A stretch of 53,870 bases of DNA from a virus. The notes under the pieces are model-generated. The model saw nothing but the letters and a program-made list of their open reading frames with translations, had not been told where the DNA came from and did no database searches. The translations under genes were made by a program, and so were the position numbers. The stretch is taken from positions 1 through 53,870 of IMG/VR virus record IMGVR_UViG_3300043119_000046; one strand, 5' to 3'. Below are positions 16,559 to 25,972 of this stretch, piece after piece. The first letter of the stretch is position 1; the number at the start of each line of letters is the position of its first letter.

Positions 16559-18439
16559 TTGGACTTTACACCCCAACAGCAACACAGCTTGCTAACTCAG
16601 ATGGGCTACAACGGTCCAACAGACTCTAAGATGATGGAAGCATTCCTATCGTCCAACCCCGGTGCTGCTGCCCGTATAGGTAAGTTCAGCCGTGTCGTTA
16701 AGCAACGCGCAGGTATGGCTAAGGGTGGCACTGTCACTAAGCCAATCACAACTACTCAACCTGTAACACCGCCTGTGACCCCCCCAGTTACTACTCCCCC
16801 AGAACCTTCTGATGGGAACAAGCTCACTGAAGCTATCATCCAGAACCCTGCAGACCTTCTTGTGAAGCCTGAGGTAGCTAAGATAGAGGTTACCCCAGAC
16901 ACCCTACTTGACCCCACTGCAAGCCAAGTTGAGGCTGCACCTGTTGTAGACACTTCTACTATCACTGATGTTGGTCAGACTCAAGCACCTGTGAAGACAC
17001 CAGCAAGCCTGATTGAGTCAGTCACTATGGCAACCCCTGAGGTAAAAGCCGAGACAGATAAGCTCAAGGCTGTCACTGGCACTGTGTCTGAGGCTGCTCA
17101 AACTACTGCTGCTCAACAGACTGAAAGCTCCTTAGCTAACCTAAAGGCTGAGCAGGGTACTGGTATCCTGATGAACAACCCAGTGCAGCGTAAGGTAGAA
17201 GAAGGGGAGTTAATCTCTGGCTCTACTGTAGACGCCTCTAGGGTGAATGCACTAACTGAAAGCATCCAAGCAGCAGAGGCTACTCCCACTAAGCAGGCTA
17301 CTGTGCAGGGTCAGCTTGAGGGCTTGATGCAACAGTTCGAGGGTGGCAATACACCAGCATGGGCTGCAGGGGCTATGAGGGCTGCTAATGCCACTCTTGC
17401 TGCTCGTGGTCTTGGTGCATCCTCCTTGGCTGGACAGGCTGTCATTCAGGCTGCTATGGAGTCTGCTCTACCTATTGCTCAGGCTGATGCTAACACTCGC
17501 GCACAGTTCGAGTCACAGAACCTATCCAACAGACAGGCTACTGCAATCTTCTCTGCTCAACAACGCGCAGCCTTTCTGGGACAAGAGTTTGACCAGAACT
17601 TCCAGAGCCGTGTTCTGAACGCAGCTAAGGTTGCAGACATTGCTAACATGAACTTCACCGCAGAACAGAACATTGCGATGGAGAACAGCCGTATTGTCAA
17701 CACGGTTAACTTAGAGAACCTCAACAACCGTCAGTCGATGGTTATGGCTCAAGCTGCTGCTCTGGCTAATATGGATACTGCAAACCTGAATAATCGTCAA
17801 CAGGCTGCTGTACAGAATGCTCAGGCTTTCCTGCAGATGGACTTGACCAATGTGAATAACACACAGCAGACAGAGATGTTCCGCACTCAATCTAATATTC
17901 AGGCATTGTTGACTGATCAGGCTGCACAGAATGCTGCACAACAGTTTAATGCTGCGAGTGAGAACCAGACGAACCAGTTCTTTGCAGACTTGACAAGCAG
18001 AGCAAATCAGTTTAATGTAGAGCAAACCAATGCCATCAAGCAGTTCAATGCTGGTGAGACTAATGCTGCTGAGAAGTTTAATGCTCAACTCAAGGCACAG
18101 CGTGATCAATTCAATGCTACTAACTCTCTGGTAGTTGCACAAGCTAATGCTCAGTGGAGACAGAATACTTCCACGCTGAACACTGCTGCACAGAATGATG
18201 CTAACATGACTAACGCAGCAGCATCAAATGTCCTTACTGGTAAAGCCCTTGATCAAATCTGGCAGAACGAGCGTGATGTTATGGCCTTTGCTTTCACTGC
18301 ACTAGAGTCTAGCAAGGACCGTGCAGCAGACCTTATGCTTGCTGACAAGAGGGATGACCTTGTGAAGCTCCAAGCTAACCAAGCCGAAGAGTCCGCTAAG
18401 TTTGCAGTCTTGACTAAACTTATCTTCGGGGGTTTCTAA
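16559..18439 (+). CDS. Internal virion (ejection) protein, Asn/Gln-rich coiled coil (626 aa)
   Basis: Starts with TTG, with GGAGAG 6-8 bases upstream. The N-terminal domain (MDFTPQQQHSLLTQMGYNGP) is followed by the motif GMAKGGTVTKP, a Pro/Thr linker and a long helical region with repeated NNRQ, QNAQAFLQMD and QFNA units (residues about 320-560), rich in Asn, Gln and Ala. Such proteins lie after the tail genes in podoviruses and are carried in the head, then ejected to build the channel across the cell envelope. I recognise the NNRQ-repeat type but no enzymatic domain. Confidence 0.7.
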   Translation: MDFTPQQQHSLLTQMGYNGPTDSKMMEAFLSSNPGAAARIGKFSRVVKQRAGMAKGGTVTKPITTTQPVTPPVTPPVTTPPEPSDGNKLTEAIIQNPADLLVKPEVAKIEVTPDTLLDPTASQVEAAPVVDTSTITDVGQTQAPVKTPASLIESVTMATPEVKAETDKLKAVTGTVSEAAQTTAAQQTESSLANLKAEQGTGILMNNPVQRKVEEGELISGSTVDASRVNALTESIQAAEATPTKQATVQGQLEGLMQQFEGGNTPAWAAGAMRAANATLAARGLGASSLAGQAVIQAAMESALPIAQADANTRAQFESQNLSNRQATAIFSAQQRAAFLGQEFDQNFQSRVLNAAKVADIANMNFTAEQNIAMENSRIVNTVNLENLNNRQSMVMAQAAALANMDTANLNNRQQAAVQNAQAFLQMDLTNVNNTQQTEMFRTQSNIQALLTDQAAQNAAQQFNAASENQTNQFFADLTSRANQFNVEQTNAIKQFNAGETNAAEKFNAQLKAQRDQFNATNSLVVAQANAQWRQNTSTLNTAAQNDANMTNAAASNVLTGKALDQIWQNERDVMAFAFTALESSKDRAADLMLADKRDDLVKLQANQAEESAKFAVLTKLIFGGF

Positions 18440-19149
18440 TGGACTACGCACAGAATTACTTGAACACCTCTAGCCTAGCAGATCGTATCCGTCAGGGTGC
18501 TGCCTCTGGGCAAGTTGCTAAGGCTGGTGGTGGTCTTGCTGCTAGAGAGAAGCGTAGGGAAGTTGCTACAGAAGAACCAGACTTTGCGGAAATCCGTGCA
18601 GAATACTTCAACAGTGTACGCGATATGTTCTCCTCTATGGAAGACTCTGAGACTCCTGCTATGGATGCGTATAAGGAAGAAAAGCTAAACTATGGATTAC
18701 CTAAGGCTACCGTCTCTGGCGGTTCTGGTGAGTTGTCTATGGGTGGCAGTGACTTCCTGAGCAGCCTGATTAAGTCTGAGTCCTCTGGTAATGCACAAGC
18801 CTTCCGCACGAACAAGGATGGTGAAACCTATGCTGGTCTGGTTCAGATTGGTAAGGCTCGTATTGCTGACTACAACAAGGCTACTGGCTCTGATGTGACT
18901 CAAGCAGACCTTCTGCAGAACTCTGGGGTTCAGGCTGAGGTTATCAACTGGCATGTGGCTGACCTACGTAAACTTGCCACCAAGCTGTCTGAGACAAGCG
19001 GTATGGATGTTAATGGCTTGATTGCTGTTGGTCACTTGGGTGGTCGTGGTGGTATGACACAGTTTGCTAACACTGCTGGCAAATATAACAAACAGGATGA
19101 GCTTGGAACAAGTCTCTCCGACTATTATTCGAGGTTCAAAAGCAAATGA
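18439..19149 (+). CDS. Virion lytic transglycosylase-like protein (236 aa)
   Basis: An N-terminal helical part is followed by an SLT-type domain. LIKSESSGN holds the probable catalytic Glu (residue 114), followed by AFRTNKDGETYAGLVQIGKARIADYNKATG and the later HLGGRGGM. It would cut peptidoglycan locally so that the DNA channel can pass during infection. The ATG overlaps the previous stop (TAATG) and the gene overlaps the next (ATGAG). Its position among internal proteins argues for a virion enzyme, not the lysis endolysin. Confidence 0.8.
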   Translation: MDYAQNYLNTSSLADRIRQGAASGQVAKAGGGLAAREKRREVATEEPDFAEIRAEYFNSVRDMFSSMEDSETPAMDAYKEEKLNYGLPKATVSGGSGELSMGGSDFLSSLIKSESSGNAQAFRTNKDGETYAGLVQIGKARIADYNKATGSDVTQADLLQNSGVQAEVINWHVADLRKLATKLSETSGMDVNGLIAVGHLGGRGGMTQFANTAGKYNKQDELGTSLSDYYSRFKSK

Positions 19150-19667
19150 GAGAATTAAGTGGACCCATTCCCGGACAGTCCCTAACGACACCCCCTAAAG
19201 GTTTTCCTTGGGAACGTCCACCTGAGATCACTGATCCCGAAGAAGCAATCCAGATGCACCTAGCTCGTCTGTCTCAGCCAGATATGATGGATGCTTTGGC
19301 TCAAGCTATTGAACTACAAGACCTAGACATCAAGACAGTGACCAATGGTATCCTCCGTGGTGCTGTTGCTAGTGGTGTTCATAGTATTGATGTCAGCCTT
19401 CTGGTTGCTCCTGTCATCCACGAGTTTATCAAGCAGACCACCAAGGCGCTGGGCATTGAGGCTGATGACGGCTTTGTGGATAAGAAGGTTAAGGCTGCTC
19501 AGGATCAGGCTGTTATTGCCATGAGAGCAAAGAAGCAGCTTAAGGCTATGGGTGTGAACCCTAAGGAAGTTGCAAAGAGTGTTGAAGCTGCTGCTGTTGA
19601 GGCTACTGTTGAGGCTGAGCCAGCACCTGCTCCTTCTAAGGGTCTGATGTCAAGGGGTGCAATGTAA
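19146..19667 (+). CDS. Virion-associated protein with GPIPGQSLTTPPKG motif (173 aa)
   Basis: The start GPIPGQSLTTPPKGFPWERPP followed by a DPEEAIQMHLARL helix is one I recognise from proteins in the internal-protein block of marine phages. A central helical domain and an Ala/Val/Glu-rich C-terminus follow. It is coupled by overlap to both neighbours. Function not known; likely packaged. Confidence 0.65.
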   Translation: MRELSGPIPGQSLTTPPKGFPWERPPEITDPEEAIQMHLARLSQPDMMDALAQAIELQDLDIKTVTNGILRGAVASGVHSIDVSLLVAPVIHEFIKQTTKALGIEADDGFVDKKVKAAQDQAVIAMRAKKQLKAMGVNPKEVAKSVEAAAVEATVEAEPAPAPSKGLMSRGAM

Positions 19668-20659
19668 TGGGTTTCTGGCAGGGACTAAACGAGGGTCTTA
19701 CCTACGTGATGGAAGAGAAGGCTCGTAAGAAAGAGCTTATGGATGCTAAGCAAGAACGTATGGATGAACGTGCTGCTGCTCAGGCAGAGCGGGCTGCTGA
19801 CCGTGCTGCTGCTAGAGAAGAGAATCTAGCTAGGACTAGGGCGGCAGGTATCGCAGCTTTTGCTCCTTTGGTTATGGAGTATGCAAACCAGAATAAAGCC
19901 TCTGGGGCAATGTTGACTAAACAGTCTGACCTACTGAAACGCCTTGGTGATACTGTGGACCCAGAAGACCCAAAGGTTAAGGCATTGATGGCTGATCCTT
20001 TTCAGGCTGCTGCTCTTGAAGATCAAATTCGTACAGCAGAGTTAAAGAGGCAAGAGGGTGGTATTAGTGATGACAGTATCTTCAGGGGGCAAAGCCTCTT
20101 AGATATTGCAGTTGGCATTACCCCTGCAGGTGAGGCTGTGGTTTTCCCAGACCCATTTGAAGTATTGTCCCAGATAGATTTTTCTGACCCTATTGCAGTG
20201 GCTAAAGCACAGTCTTCATTCTCTGTTCCAGAAAGGGTTCTAGATGTACGTCTTGACCCTAAGGTGTATTTCACTGCAGACCCTGAACTCTTGAAAGAAG
20301 GTCGTAAGACTTTTGATCAGATTCTCTTAAAAGATGTGCAGAGAAAACTCCTTGATCCAAATCTTCCTGTTGCTGAGAAAGCTAACCTGCTAGATGCTGC
20401 TGATAAGTATAGTAAGGGTGACCTTGCTGCACAGATACAACTGCAGGACCAGTATGGTTATACAGCATTCAAGGGGCTTGTGGGTATGAATAGCGCATAT
20501 ATCTCAGACGCAAAGAATGACCCACAGTTTACAACCTACGTTACTCGTTATACAGAAGAATTAAAGGTTCAAACTCAAGCCTTAATAGATAGCCCAACCG
20601 CCTCACAGGCAGATAAGAATAAAGCAATAGCTCTACGCAGAACTTGGGGATTGGACTGA
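19667..20659 (+). CDS. Internal virion protein, charged coiled-coil N-terminus (330 aa)
   Basis: The first 65 residues are a long, highly charged helix (ARKKELMDAKQERMDERAAAQ), followed by a mixed domain and a C-terminal helical part. The gene is joined by one-base overlaps to the genes on both sides. Placement in the block of ejection proteins suggests the same role. No enzyme motif. Confidence 0.65.
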   Translation: MGFWQGLNEGLTYVMEEKARKKELMDAKQERMDERAAAQAERAADRAAAREENLARTRAAGIAAFAPLVMEYANQNKASGAMLTKQSDLLKRLGDTVDPEDPKVKALMADPFQAAALEDQIRTAELKRQEGGISDDSIFRGQSLLDIAVGITPAGEAVVFPDPFEVLSQIDFSDPIAVAKAQSSFSVPERVLDVRLDPKVYFTADPELLKEGRKTFDQILLKDVQRKLLDPNLPVAEKANLLDAADKYSKGDLAAQIQLQDQYGYTAFKGLVGMNSAYISDAKNDPQFTTYVTRYTEELKVQTQALIDSPTASQADKNKAIALRRTWGLD

Positions 20660-23600
20660 TGGCAGACACCTATGAGGAAATGCTCAAGAGACTAAATGGT
20701 AATCAGCCTACTGCCCCTGAGGTAGCAGCACCAGTTGCTGTAAGTGAATACGATCAGATGATCAGTAGGTTAAACGCCACTGAACCTACACCAGAGGTTG
20801 TTGCCACAGGGGAAACACCTGTAGTAGAACCTTTACCCTTGGCTGAGACTAACTACTCTGAGAGTGACCTGATACAGGACCAGTTCTTCTTACCCATCCA
20901 GAACTACATGGTGGATCGCTTTGGTGAACACATGCGTGAGGCTGATCGCGCTGATGTCATTGAGAAATACACCAACAACATGAGAGGCTTTGAGGGGGGT
21001 AACTCTGTCAGGACTGTCAATGAGGTTATGTATCTTAATGAGATCAGTGACGACGAAAACCGTATGTCTACTGCTGGGGAAGCCTATAAAATCTATCAGG
21101 GTATGCAGGGTGTGTTTGGCGACACCACTCTTGGCGAGAAGGCTGAGGCTGTGTGGGACTTCACTAGGTCCACAGTAGCTGATCCCGTAAACTTGATTGG
21201 TCTTGGTATTGGTAAGGTTGCCACTGGTACAGGCTTTCGTCTGGGTTCTCAGGCTGCACTGATTGCAGCTAAACGAGCCTTTGAGAAGGAACTCGCTGGT
21301 GGAGCCGTAAGAGAAGCAGCCCAAGCAGCAGGACAAAAAATCTTTGAGCAGGAAGTCACTGAAGCTACTGCAAAGACTGTGGCAAGGATTACCCAGCGTC
21401 AGGCTGTTGAGCAGGGAGCTAAGACTACGCTACAGCGTATGACAACCAGCATTGCACTCAAAGAAGCTGCAGTTGTTGGAACCTTTGAGGCTGCTGTGGC
21501 TGCTGGCACTGACTACCTGTATCAGGATGTGATGCTTCGCACTAAGGTGCAGGATGAGTACAACGTATACCAAACAGGCTTGTCTGCTGTTGTAGGTCTG
21601 GTTGCTGGTGGTATTGCTGGTGCTGCTAGTAACGTGGGTACGGGTAGGACTGGCTTGAAGGTTCCTCCTGAACTTAAAAACGAGATTCCAAAGGGTAATA
21701 AAACCCTAGGTAAACTTGTCAACCAAACTTCACTATCACCCAACCCAGACCTGCCTGAGGGTAACTGGCTGGCAGATATTGCCGATGGTAAGGACTTGTC
21801 CAAGCAGGACATAGAGTTCTTTATTAAGATGCAGTTAGGAGACTCAGACAAGGGTATCAAGGGTCTGGCTCAGATTGCCCTTGAAGAGGGTTACACTTGG
21901 GCTAGAACTGGCCCAGATGGTAAGGTCTCTAACTGGATTGGGGATGTTATCAAGCAGGCTGACCCAGCAGATGCTAAGCAGTTCCTTGCAGACTTCACAA
22001 AGGTTACTGGCATCACTAAGGTAGACGGTAAGAAGATTACTATAGAGGCTCTGGGCGACACCTTCAAGAAGAGGATGAGGGAAAGCGCACAGAATATGAA
22101 CGCTGCCAGACAAATCTCAGACATCCTTGGGGGTAACCTTAAGGGTCGTACTGTGGATGACTATGTTGGCGCAGTTATGGACGGTGGTGTACCAGAGACC
22201 TCTTCTGTCGTTAGGGAAGCTATTGGTAAGTTCACTGGTGACCTACTTAACCGTGACCTACCAGACTTGCAGAATAATATCATTCGTCTTATGGTGGCGA
22301 ATCCTTCGACTACCCTGATGAACGTCACTGGTTATGCTGCAATGACTGGACTAAACAGTGCCACAGATATTGCTCGTGCTGTTCTCTTTGGTGGGAAGGC
22401 TGGGCTTTACCTTGCTTACAAACCCGCTGAAGCCAAGAAGGCTGGGATCACTGCGCTCAACCTGCTACAGAACCAAGTGGTAAAAGCACGTAGTATCCTA
22501 GACATCAACACGACCTATGACCAGTTCCTGCTATACTCCAAAGCTCGTCCACAAGTTATGGACAAGTTGACTGCCGTTCTTTCTGGTGGCGTAGAGAAAG
22601 CAGACACCGCAATCAAGGGCTTTGACCCTGACACACCCCTGCTAACCCTCCGTGCAAACCAAGTGTCAGACCTAGCACAAACAGTAGCACTGGGCAATGC
22701 TCAGGATGGGGCAACTAAGGCTATTGAGTTTTTTGCACAACTAGACAAGTTGATCCGTCGTCCCCGTGAAGAGGGTGGCTATGGCATGTCATACGCAGAC
22801 TTTATTTCTGACAAGGCTGGGGATAAAATCCACCCTGCTGCAAAGATGATGTCTGAACGCTACGTAAAACTGGAAGCAAAGGCTGTCGATGAAACGCTGA
22901 AGGCTACCTTTGGTAAGTCTTACAAGGGTCAGGGCGCATTGGGTGAGGTTGCTGGTGCTATTGAGGATGCACGTAAGATTCCCGGAATTGGTTTGCTTGT
23001 ACCCTTTGGCAGGTTCTTTAACAACACAGTGGCTTTGATGTACGAAACGACTGCGGTTGGTCCACTCTTTAGCCGACTTATAGGTAAGGATGATAGACCC
23101 TTTGAGGAAATCTTTGTACGTGGTGCTGTTACTTGGGGTTTGATTGGGACACTTGCACAGAGAGAAGCAGGCTACCTTGACATGGGTCTTAGCTGGAGTG
23201 AGGAGATAGACGAGAATACTGGTGCTGTTCTGGACGAGAAGTATGAGTTCCCATACGGACTGTATAAAGCAGCAGCTAGGGCTTCGGTTCATTTATACAG
23301 GGATGGGGGCATTCCACCAGAACTAGTCACACAGCTTAGGGATCAATTTGGTCTAGGTCAGCTTACTCGTCAGCTTGAGACTGCGGGGGAAGACACAAGC
23401 AAGATCATAGATGCTTTGTTGTCAGAGGATGGGCCTTCGTTTGCTAAGATGTTGCTGAACACAATGGGGGGTGTAGCGTCACAGGCTGTCTCAGGTATCA
23501 CAAGACCTCTTGAGCCTATCAATGCTATTGTTGGTTTAGGTCGTGATGAGGAGTTCTATGTCCCTGACCGTAAGCAGGGTCCAAAGGCTTTCAATCAAGC

Positions 23601-24168
23601 TCTGCGCTACATGGATCAGTTGCAGGCTGTGGTAGTTGGGGGTAACACCATGCCACCCCTGTACTCAGCAGTAGAGGGACAGCCCAGACAGAACATCTCC
23701 AAGTTAATCTCAACAACCCGTGAGTCTCGTCTTACTGCTACTGAACAGGTAATGAATGCCATTGGCAGACCTAGCTACAAGGCTGGCATGTCCTCTGAGT
23801 CTGACGTTGCTGACAATCGTTACAATCAGTTGTTCGATCAGATGGTGGAGGAAGAAGCAAAAGTCTTGCGGGCAACTAAATCCTTCAGAGAGGGTGATCT
23901 TGCATATAAGACAATGAGGGTGACTGATATCCTTAGTAAGGCCCGCAAGGCTACCAAGGCGTATATGGGTAGTATAGCCGCTAAAAGTGGTGATCGTGTC
24001 CTTGTTAAGATGATTGAGATATCCAACACACCCACCAAGACAATCCAGAGTGTGCTTAAAGACCTTAAGATTGACCGCAACTTAGATCAACTCTCTGAGG
24101 AAGAACTAGACACTGTGGCAAACACCATCAAGTATCGAGAAGAGATCGTAAAGCAGCGTAACGAATAA
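20659..24168 (+). CDS. Large internal virion / ejection protein (1169 aa)
   Basis: The largest gene in the genome and last of the late operon, in the place of T7 gp16-type proteins. The ATG at 20659 (MADTYEEMLKRLNG) overlaps the previous stop (TGATG). Two short repeats of (Y)EEMLKRLN / YDQMISRLN occur near the N-terminus. Further on are Ala-rich hydrophobic helices (around VVGLVAGGIAGAASN), LLVPFGRFFNNTVALMYETTAVGP and a C-terminal helical bundle. No transglycosylase motif is seen; that function sits in the separate protein at 18439. It probably forms the DNA channel in the membrane. Confidence 0.7.
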   Translation: MADTYEEMLKRLNGNQPTAPEVAAPVAVSEYDQMISRLNATEPTPEVVATGETPVVEPLPLAETNYSESDLIQDQFFLPIQNYMVDRFGEHMREADRADVIEKYTNNMRGFEGGNSVRTVNEVMYLNEISDDENRMSTAGEAYKIYQGMQGVFGDTTLGEKAEAVWDFTRSTVADPVNLIGLGIGKVATGTGFRLGSQAALIAAKRAFEKELAGGAVREAAQAAGQKIFEQEVTEATAKTVARITQRQAVEQGAKTTLQRMTTSIALKEAAVVGTFEAAVAAGTDYLYQDVMLRTKVQDEYNVYQTGLSAVVGLVAGGIAGAASNVGTGRTGLKVPPELKNEIPKGNKTLGKLVNQTSLSPNPDLPEGNWLADIADGKDLSKQDIEFFIKMQLGDSDKGIKGLAQIALEEGYTWARTGPDGKVSNWIGDVIKQADPADAKQFLADFTKVTGITKVDGKKITIEALGDTFKKRMRESAQNMNAARQISDILGGNLKGRTVDDYVGAVMDGGVPETSSVVREAIGKFTGDLLNRDLPDLQNNIIRLMVANPSTTLMNVTGYAAMTGLNSATDIARAVLFGGKAGLYLAYKPAEAKKAGITALNLLQNQVVKARSILDINTTYDQFLLYSKARPQVMDKLTAVLSGGVEKADTAIKGFDPDTPLLTLRANQVSDLAQTVALGNAQDGATKAIEFFAQLDKLIRRPREEGGYGMSYADFISDKAGDKIHPAAKMMSERYVKLEAKAVDETLKATFGKSYKGQGALGEVAGAIEDARKIPGIGLLVPFGRFFNNTVALMYETTAVGPLFSRLIGKDDRPFEEIFVRGAVTWGLIGTLAQREAGYLDMGLSWSEEIDENTGAVLDEKYEFPYGLYKAAARASVHLYRDGGIPPELVTQLRDQFGLGQLTRQLETAGEDTSKIIDALLSEDGPSFAKMLLNTMGGVASQAVSGITRPLEPINAIVGLGRDEEFYVPDRKQGPKAFNQALRYMDQLQAVVVGGNTMPPLYSAVEGQPRQNISKLISTTRESRLTATEQVMNAIGRPSYKAGMSSESDVADNRYNQLFDQMVEEEAKVLRATKSFREGDLAYKTMRVTDILSKARKATKAYMGSIAAKSGDRVLVKMIEISNTPTKTIQSVLKDLKIDRNLDQLSEEELDTVANTIKYREEIVKQRNE

Positions 24169-24173
24169 AAAGA

Positions 24174-24194
24174 GGGAGCCGAAAGGCTCCCTTT
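24174..24194. terminator. Terminator between convergent arms
   Basis: GGGAGCC-GAAA-GGCTCCC followed by TTT on the plus strand, with AAAA just before the stem (TTTT on the minus strand). It lies six bases after the last late gene and 27 bases before the end of the minus-strand operon, so it can stop transcription in both directions. Confidence 0.85.
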
Positions 24195-24220
24195 AAGTTT
24201 ATCACGGGGTGTTCTTGTTG

Positions 24221-24475
24221 TTAGTCTTCAAGCATAAAGTCGGCCCAGTCCTCTGCCTCACGCTTGATCTCTTCCCTACGCACTAGACCCGTAGACCTAG
24301 ACAGCAGGGCATTCATTGCCATCCCAATAAGATAGATACGGGATGTCATAGGCTTAGGTGGTCCACTGTACTTCTTCTTAGCGGTGAACTGCTTGGCTTC
24401 TTCTTCAAGCATTGCATTTACTTTAACCACCTCAGGAGACTTCTCAGTAGGTTTTATCAGTGTGGTCTTCCTCAT
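24221..24475 (-). CDS. Hypothetical protein, last gene of early arm (84 aa)
   Basis: Basic N-terminus, helical C-terminus ending EDWADFMLED. GGAGGTGGAGT precedes the ATG. It overlaps the DUF3310 gene by 32 bases. No recognised family. Confidence 0.6.
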   Translation of the reverse strand: MRKTTLIKPTEKSPEVVKVNAMLEEEAKQFTAKKKYSGPPKPMTSRIYLIGMAMNALLSRSTGLVRREEIKREAEDWADFMLED

Positions 24476-24857
24476 ACTCCACCTCCTGAACCAGTTTGTT
24501 TAGATACCATTGTGCTTTCTTCAAGTCCTCTAACCCGTTCTTGTAGCGCCAACGGTGCAGATACTTCGCAATGTTACCACGAAGATACCCTACGTATTCT
24601 TCTTTTGTAAGAAAGTCTTCGATGTAGTCAATGCACTCAATACTGCCGTTACCAGTGTAGTGCTTTGGGCTGTTAACATTGTCGTATTTACTCTTATCCT
24701 GTATCACCTCTTCTACAGGCTCCTCTGTCCAATATGCGGGCATAGGGTCATACTTCGAAGCCCTACTGATATTAGCCATAGCGTGTTGAAGTCCGTCTGT
24801 ATCCCACTTAGCCATTACATCATCCTTTGGTTCTTCGTGATCCCAACTGGCCATCAC
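24444..24857 (-). CDS. DUF3310 protein (137 aa)
   Basis: The C-terminal half carries the DUF3310 signature: VNSPKHYTGNGSIECIDYIE, then GYLRGNIAKYLHRWRYKNGLEDLKKAQWYLNKL. The same domain occurs at the C-terminus of T7 gp1.7, a nucleotide kinase, so a nucleotide-metabolism role is plausible. The N-terminal 55 residues are acidic and not recognised. It overlaps phoH by four bases (ATGA). Confidence 0.8.
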   Translation of the reverse strand: MMASWDHEEPKDDVMAKWDTDGLQHAMANISRASKYDPMPAYWTEEPVEEVIQDKSKYDNVNSPKHYTGNGSIECIDYIEDFLTKEEYVGYLRGNIAKYLHRWRYKNGLEDLKKAQWYLNKLVQEVEYEEDHTDKTY

Positions 24858-25558
24858 AACTTCTCCTCTTCAAAAGCAATAATCCACTGCTTACAGATGT
24901 CACTACGAACGATATCATCCACACCAAACTCAATGGTTGGGATGTTCATGTTATACTTCTTGGCAAGATGTAGAATCTTGCTGAGTCCACTCTGTTCCTT
25001 AATGTCACTCTGCTTGATATCACCATTGATAACAATAGTACACTCTTTACCTACACGAGTCAAGAGCATTTTCATTTCGTGAACAGTTAGGTTCTGTGCT
25101 TCATCCACAATAATGAAAGCTCTGTTGAAACTACGCCCACGCATAACAGACAGAGGAACCATCTGGATATTCCCAGACTTCATCCCCGTCTCGACCACGC
25201 TCTTACCCAGTTGCTGCTCCAGTACGTCAAGCACTGGCATGATCCACGGGGTGTACTTCTCTTCCAAGGTTCCCGGAAGGTAACCCAAGTCTTTACCCAC
25301 AGCTATATTAGGTCGAGTGATAATGATGCGGTCAATGCGGCGATTAGCATAAAGGTTCGCTGCGTGGGATGCAGCAATGAAAGTCTTACCCGTACCACTA
25401 AAGCCTGTGACAATGATCTGACTGTGTGTGTTAAGCGCAGCGATATATCGTTGTTGTGCATCATTCATAGCTACAAGGTTGACAGTGCGGACCTTAGCCT
25501 CTTCTCCTGCGTTCTTGTAGCGGGTCACTCGTTTGCCCTTAGGCTTGCCTTCATCCAT
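24854..25558 (-). CDS. phoH: PhoH-like ATPase
   Basis: 234 residues. Walker A is GFSGTGKT, followed by FIAASHAANLY; then RIIITRPNIAVGKDLGYLPG, the Walker B-type FIIVDEAQN and GDIKQSD, all typical of phage PhoH. The family has an ATP-binding fold similar to superfamily 1 helicases and is frequent in marine phages, where its role (RNA or phosphate related) is still open. It overlaps the glutaredoxin gene by 8 bases. Confidence 0.9.
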   Translation of the reverse strand: MDEGKPKGKRVTRYKNAGEEAKVRTVNLVAMNDAQQRYIAALNTHSQIIVTGFSGTGKTFIAASHAANLYANRRIDRIIITRPNIAVGKDLGYLPGTLEEKYTPWIMPVLDVLEQQLGKSVVETGMKSGNIQMVPLSVMRGRSFNRAFIIVDEAQNLTVHEMKMLLTRVGKECTIVINGDIKQSDIKEQSGLSKILHLAKKYNMNIPTIEFGVDDIVRSDICKQWIIAFEEEKL

Positions 25559-25781
25559 TAGATGGTTCCTTGAAGTATGCTTCTAGTTCCGTGTAGCCAC
25601 CGATAACCTCTGTCTGGTGTATGATCAGGGGGACTTTACGATAGCCACCCTTCATCATAATAGCTGCTACCCAGATGTTCTCGTGTAGGTCTACGTAGTG
25701 GTATTCCTTCTTCTTGTCCTTAAGCAACTGCTTAGCTTTGTCGCACCAAACGCAGTCAGGTCTTCCAATAATTGTATACAC
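25551..25781 (-). CDS. grx: Glutaredoxin
   Basis: 76 residues with the active site CVWC near the N-terminus, the cis-Pro segment KVPLII and the C-terminal GGYTELEAYF. It is a small thiol reductant. Given that nrdJ is the gene just upstream in the same direction and has a C-terminal Cys pair needing reduction, its likely job is to recycle the reductase. The 191-base gap up to nrdJ has the terminator at 25932 and otherwise nothing I can name. Confidence 0.85.
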   Translation of the reverse strand: MYTIIGRPDCVWCDKAKQLLKDKKKEYHYVDLHENIWVAAIMMKGGYRKVPLIIHQTEVIGGYTELEAYFKEPSNG

Positions 25782-25931
25782 GTTACCCCCTTGTGTTCTG
25801 TTGCAGAGGAGGACGAGGGGCGCTGTAACCCTAAGCCTTGCCAGCTTATCCTATTCCCTTGTAGGGGATCAATCCTACTCACTGTGTAACATCCACAGGT
25901 TCCGCATTTCTGCGTGGTAAACGCTTATAAA

Positions 25932-25962
25932 ACCTAGGACAGGATTAGCTTTTGTCCTAGGT
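25932..25962 (-). terminator. Hairpin after nrdJ
   Basis: ACCTAGGACA (25932-25941) and TGTCCTAGGT (25953-25962) form a perfect 10-bp stem with an 11-base loop, 10 bases beyond the nrdJ stop; on the minus strand it is followed by TTATAAG. Likely a terminator or a 3' processing barrier that sets nrdJ apart from grx and phoH. Confidence 0.6.
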
Positions 25963-25972
25963 ATTGTAACAG

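Noticed and set aside
25782-25931. Riboswitch or tRNA between nrdJ and glutaredoxin
   Set aside because: Several short stems can be drawn but no cobalamin riboswitch core or tRNA T-arm is visible; also it lies downstream, not upstream, of nrdJ.
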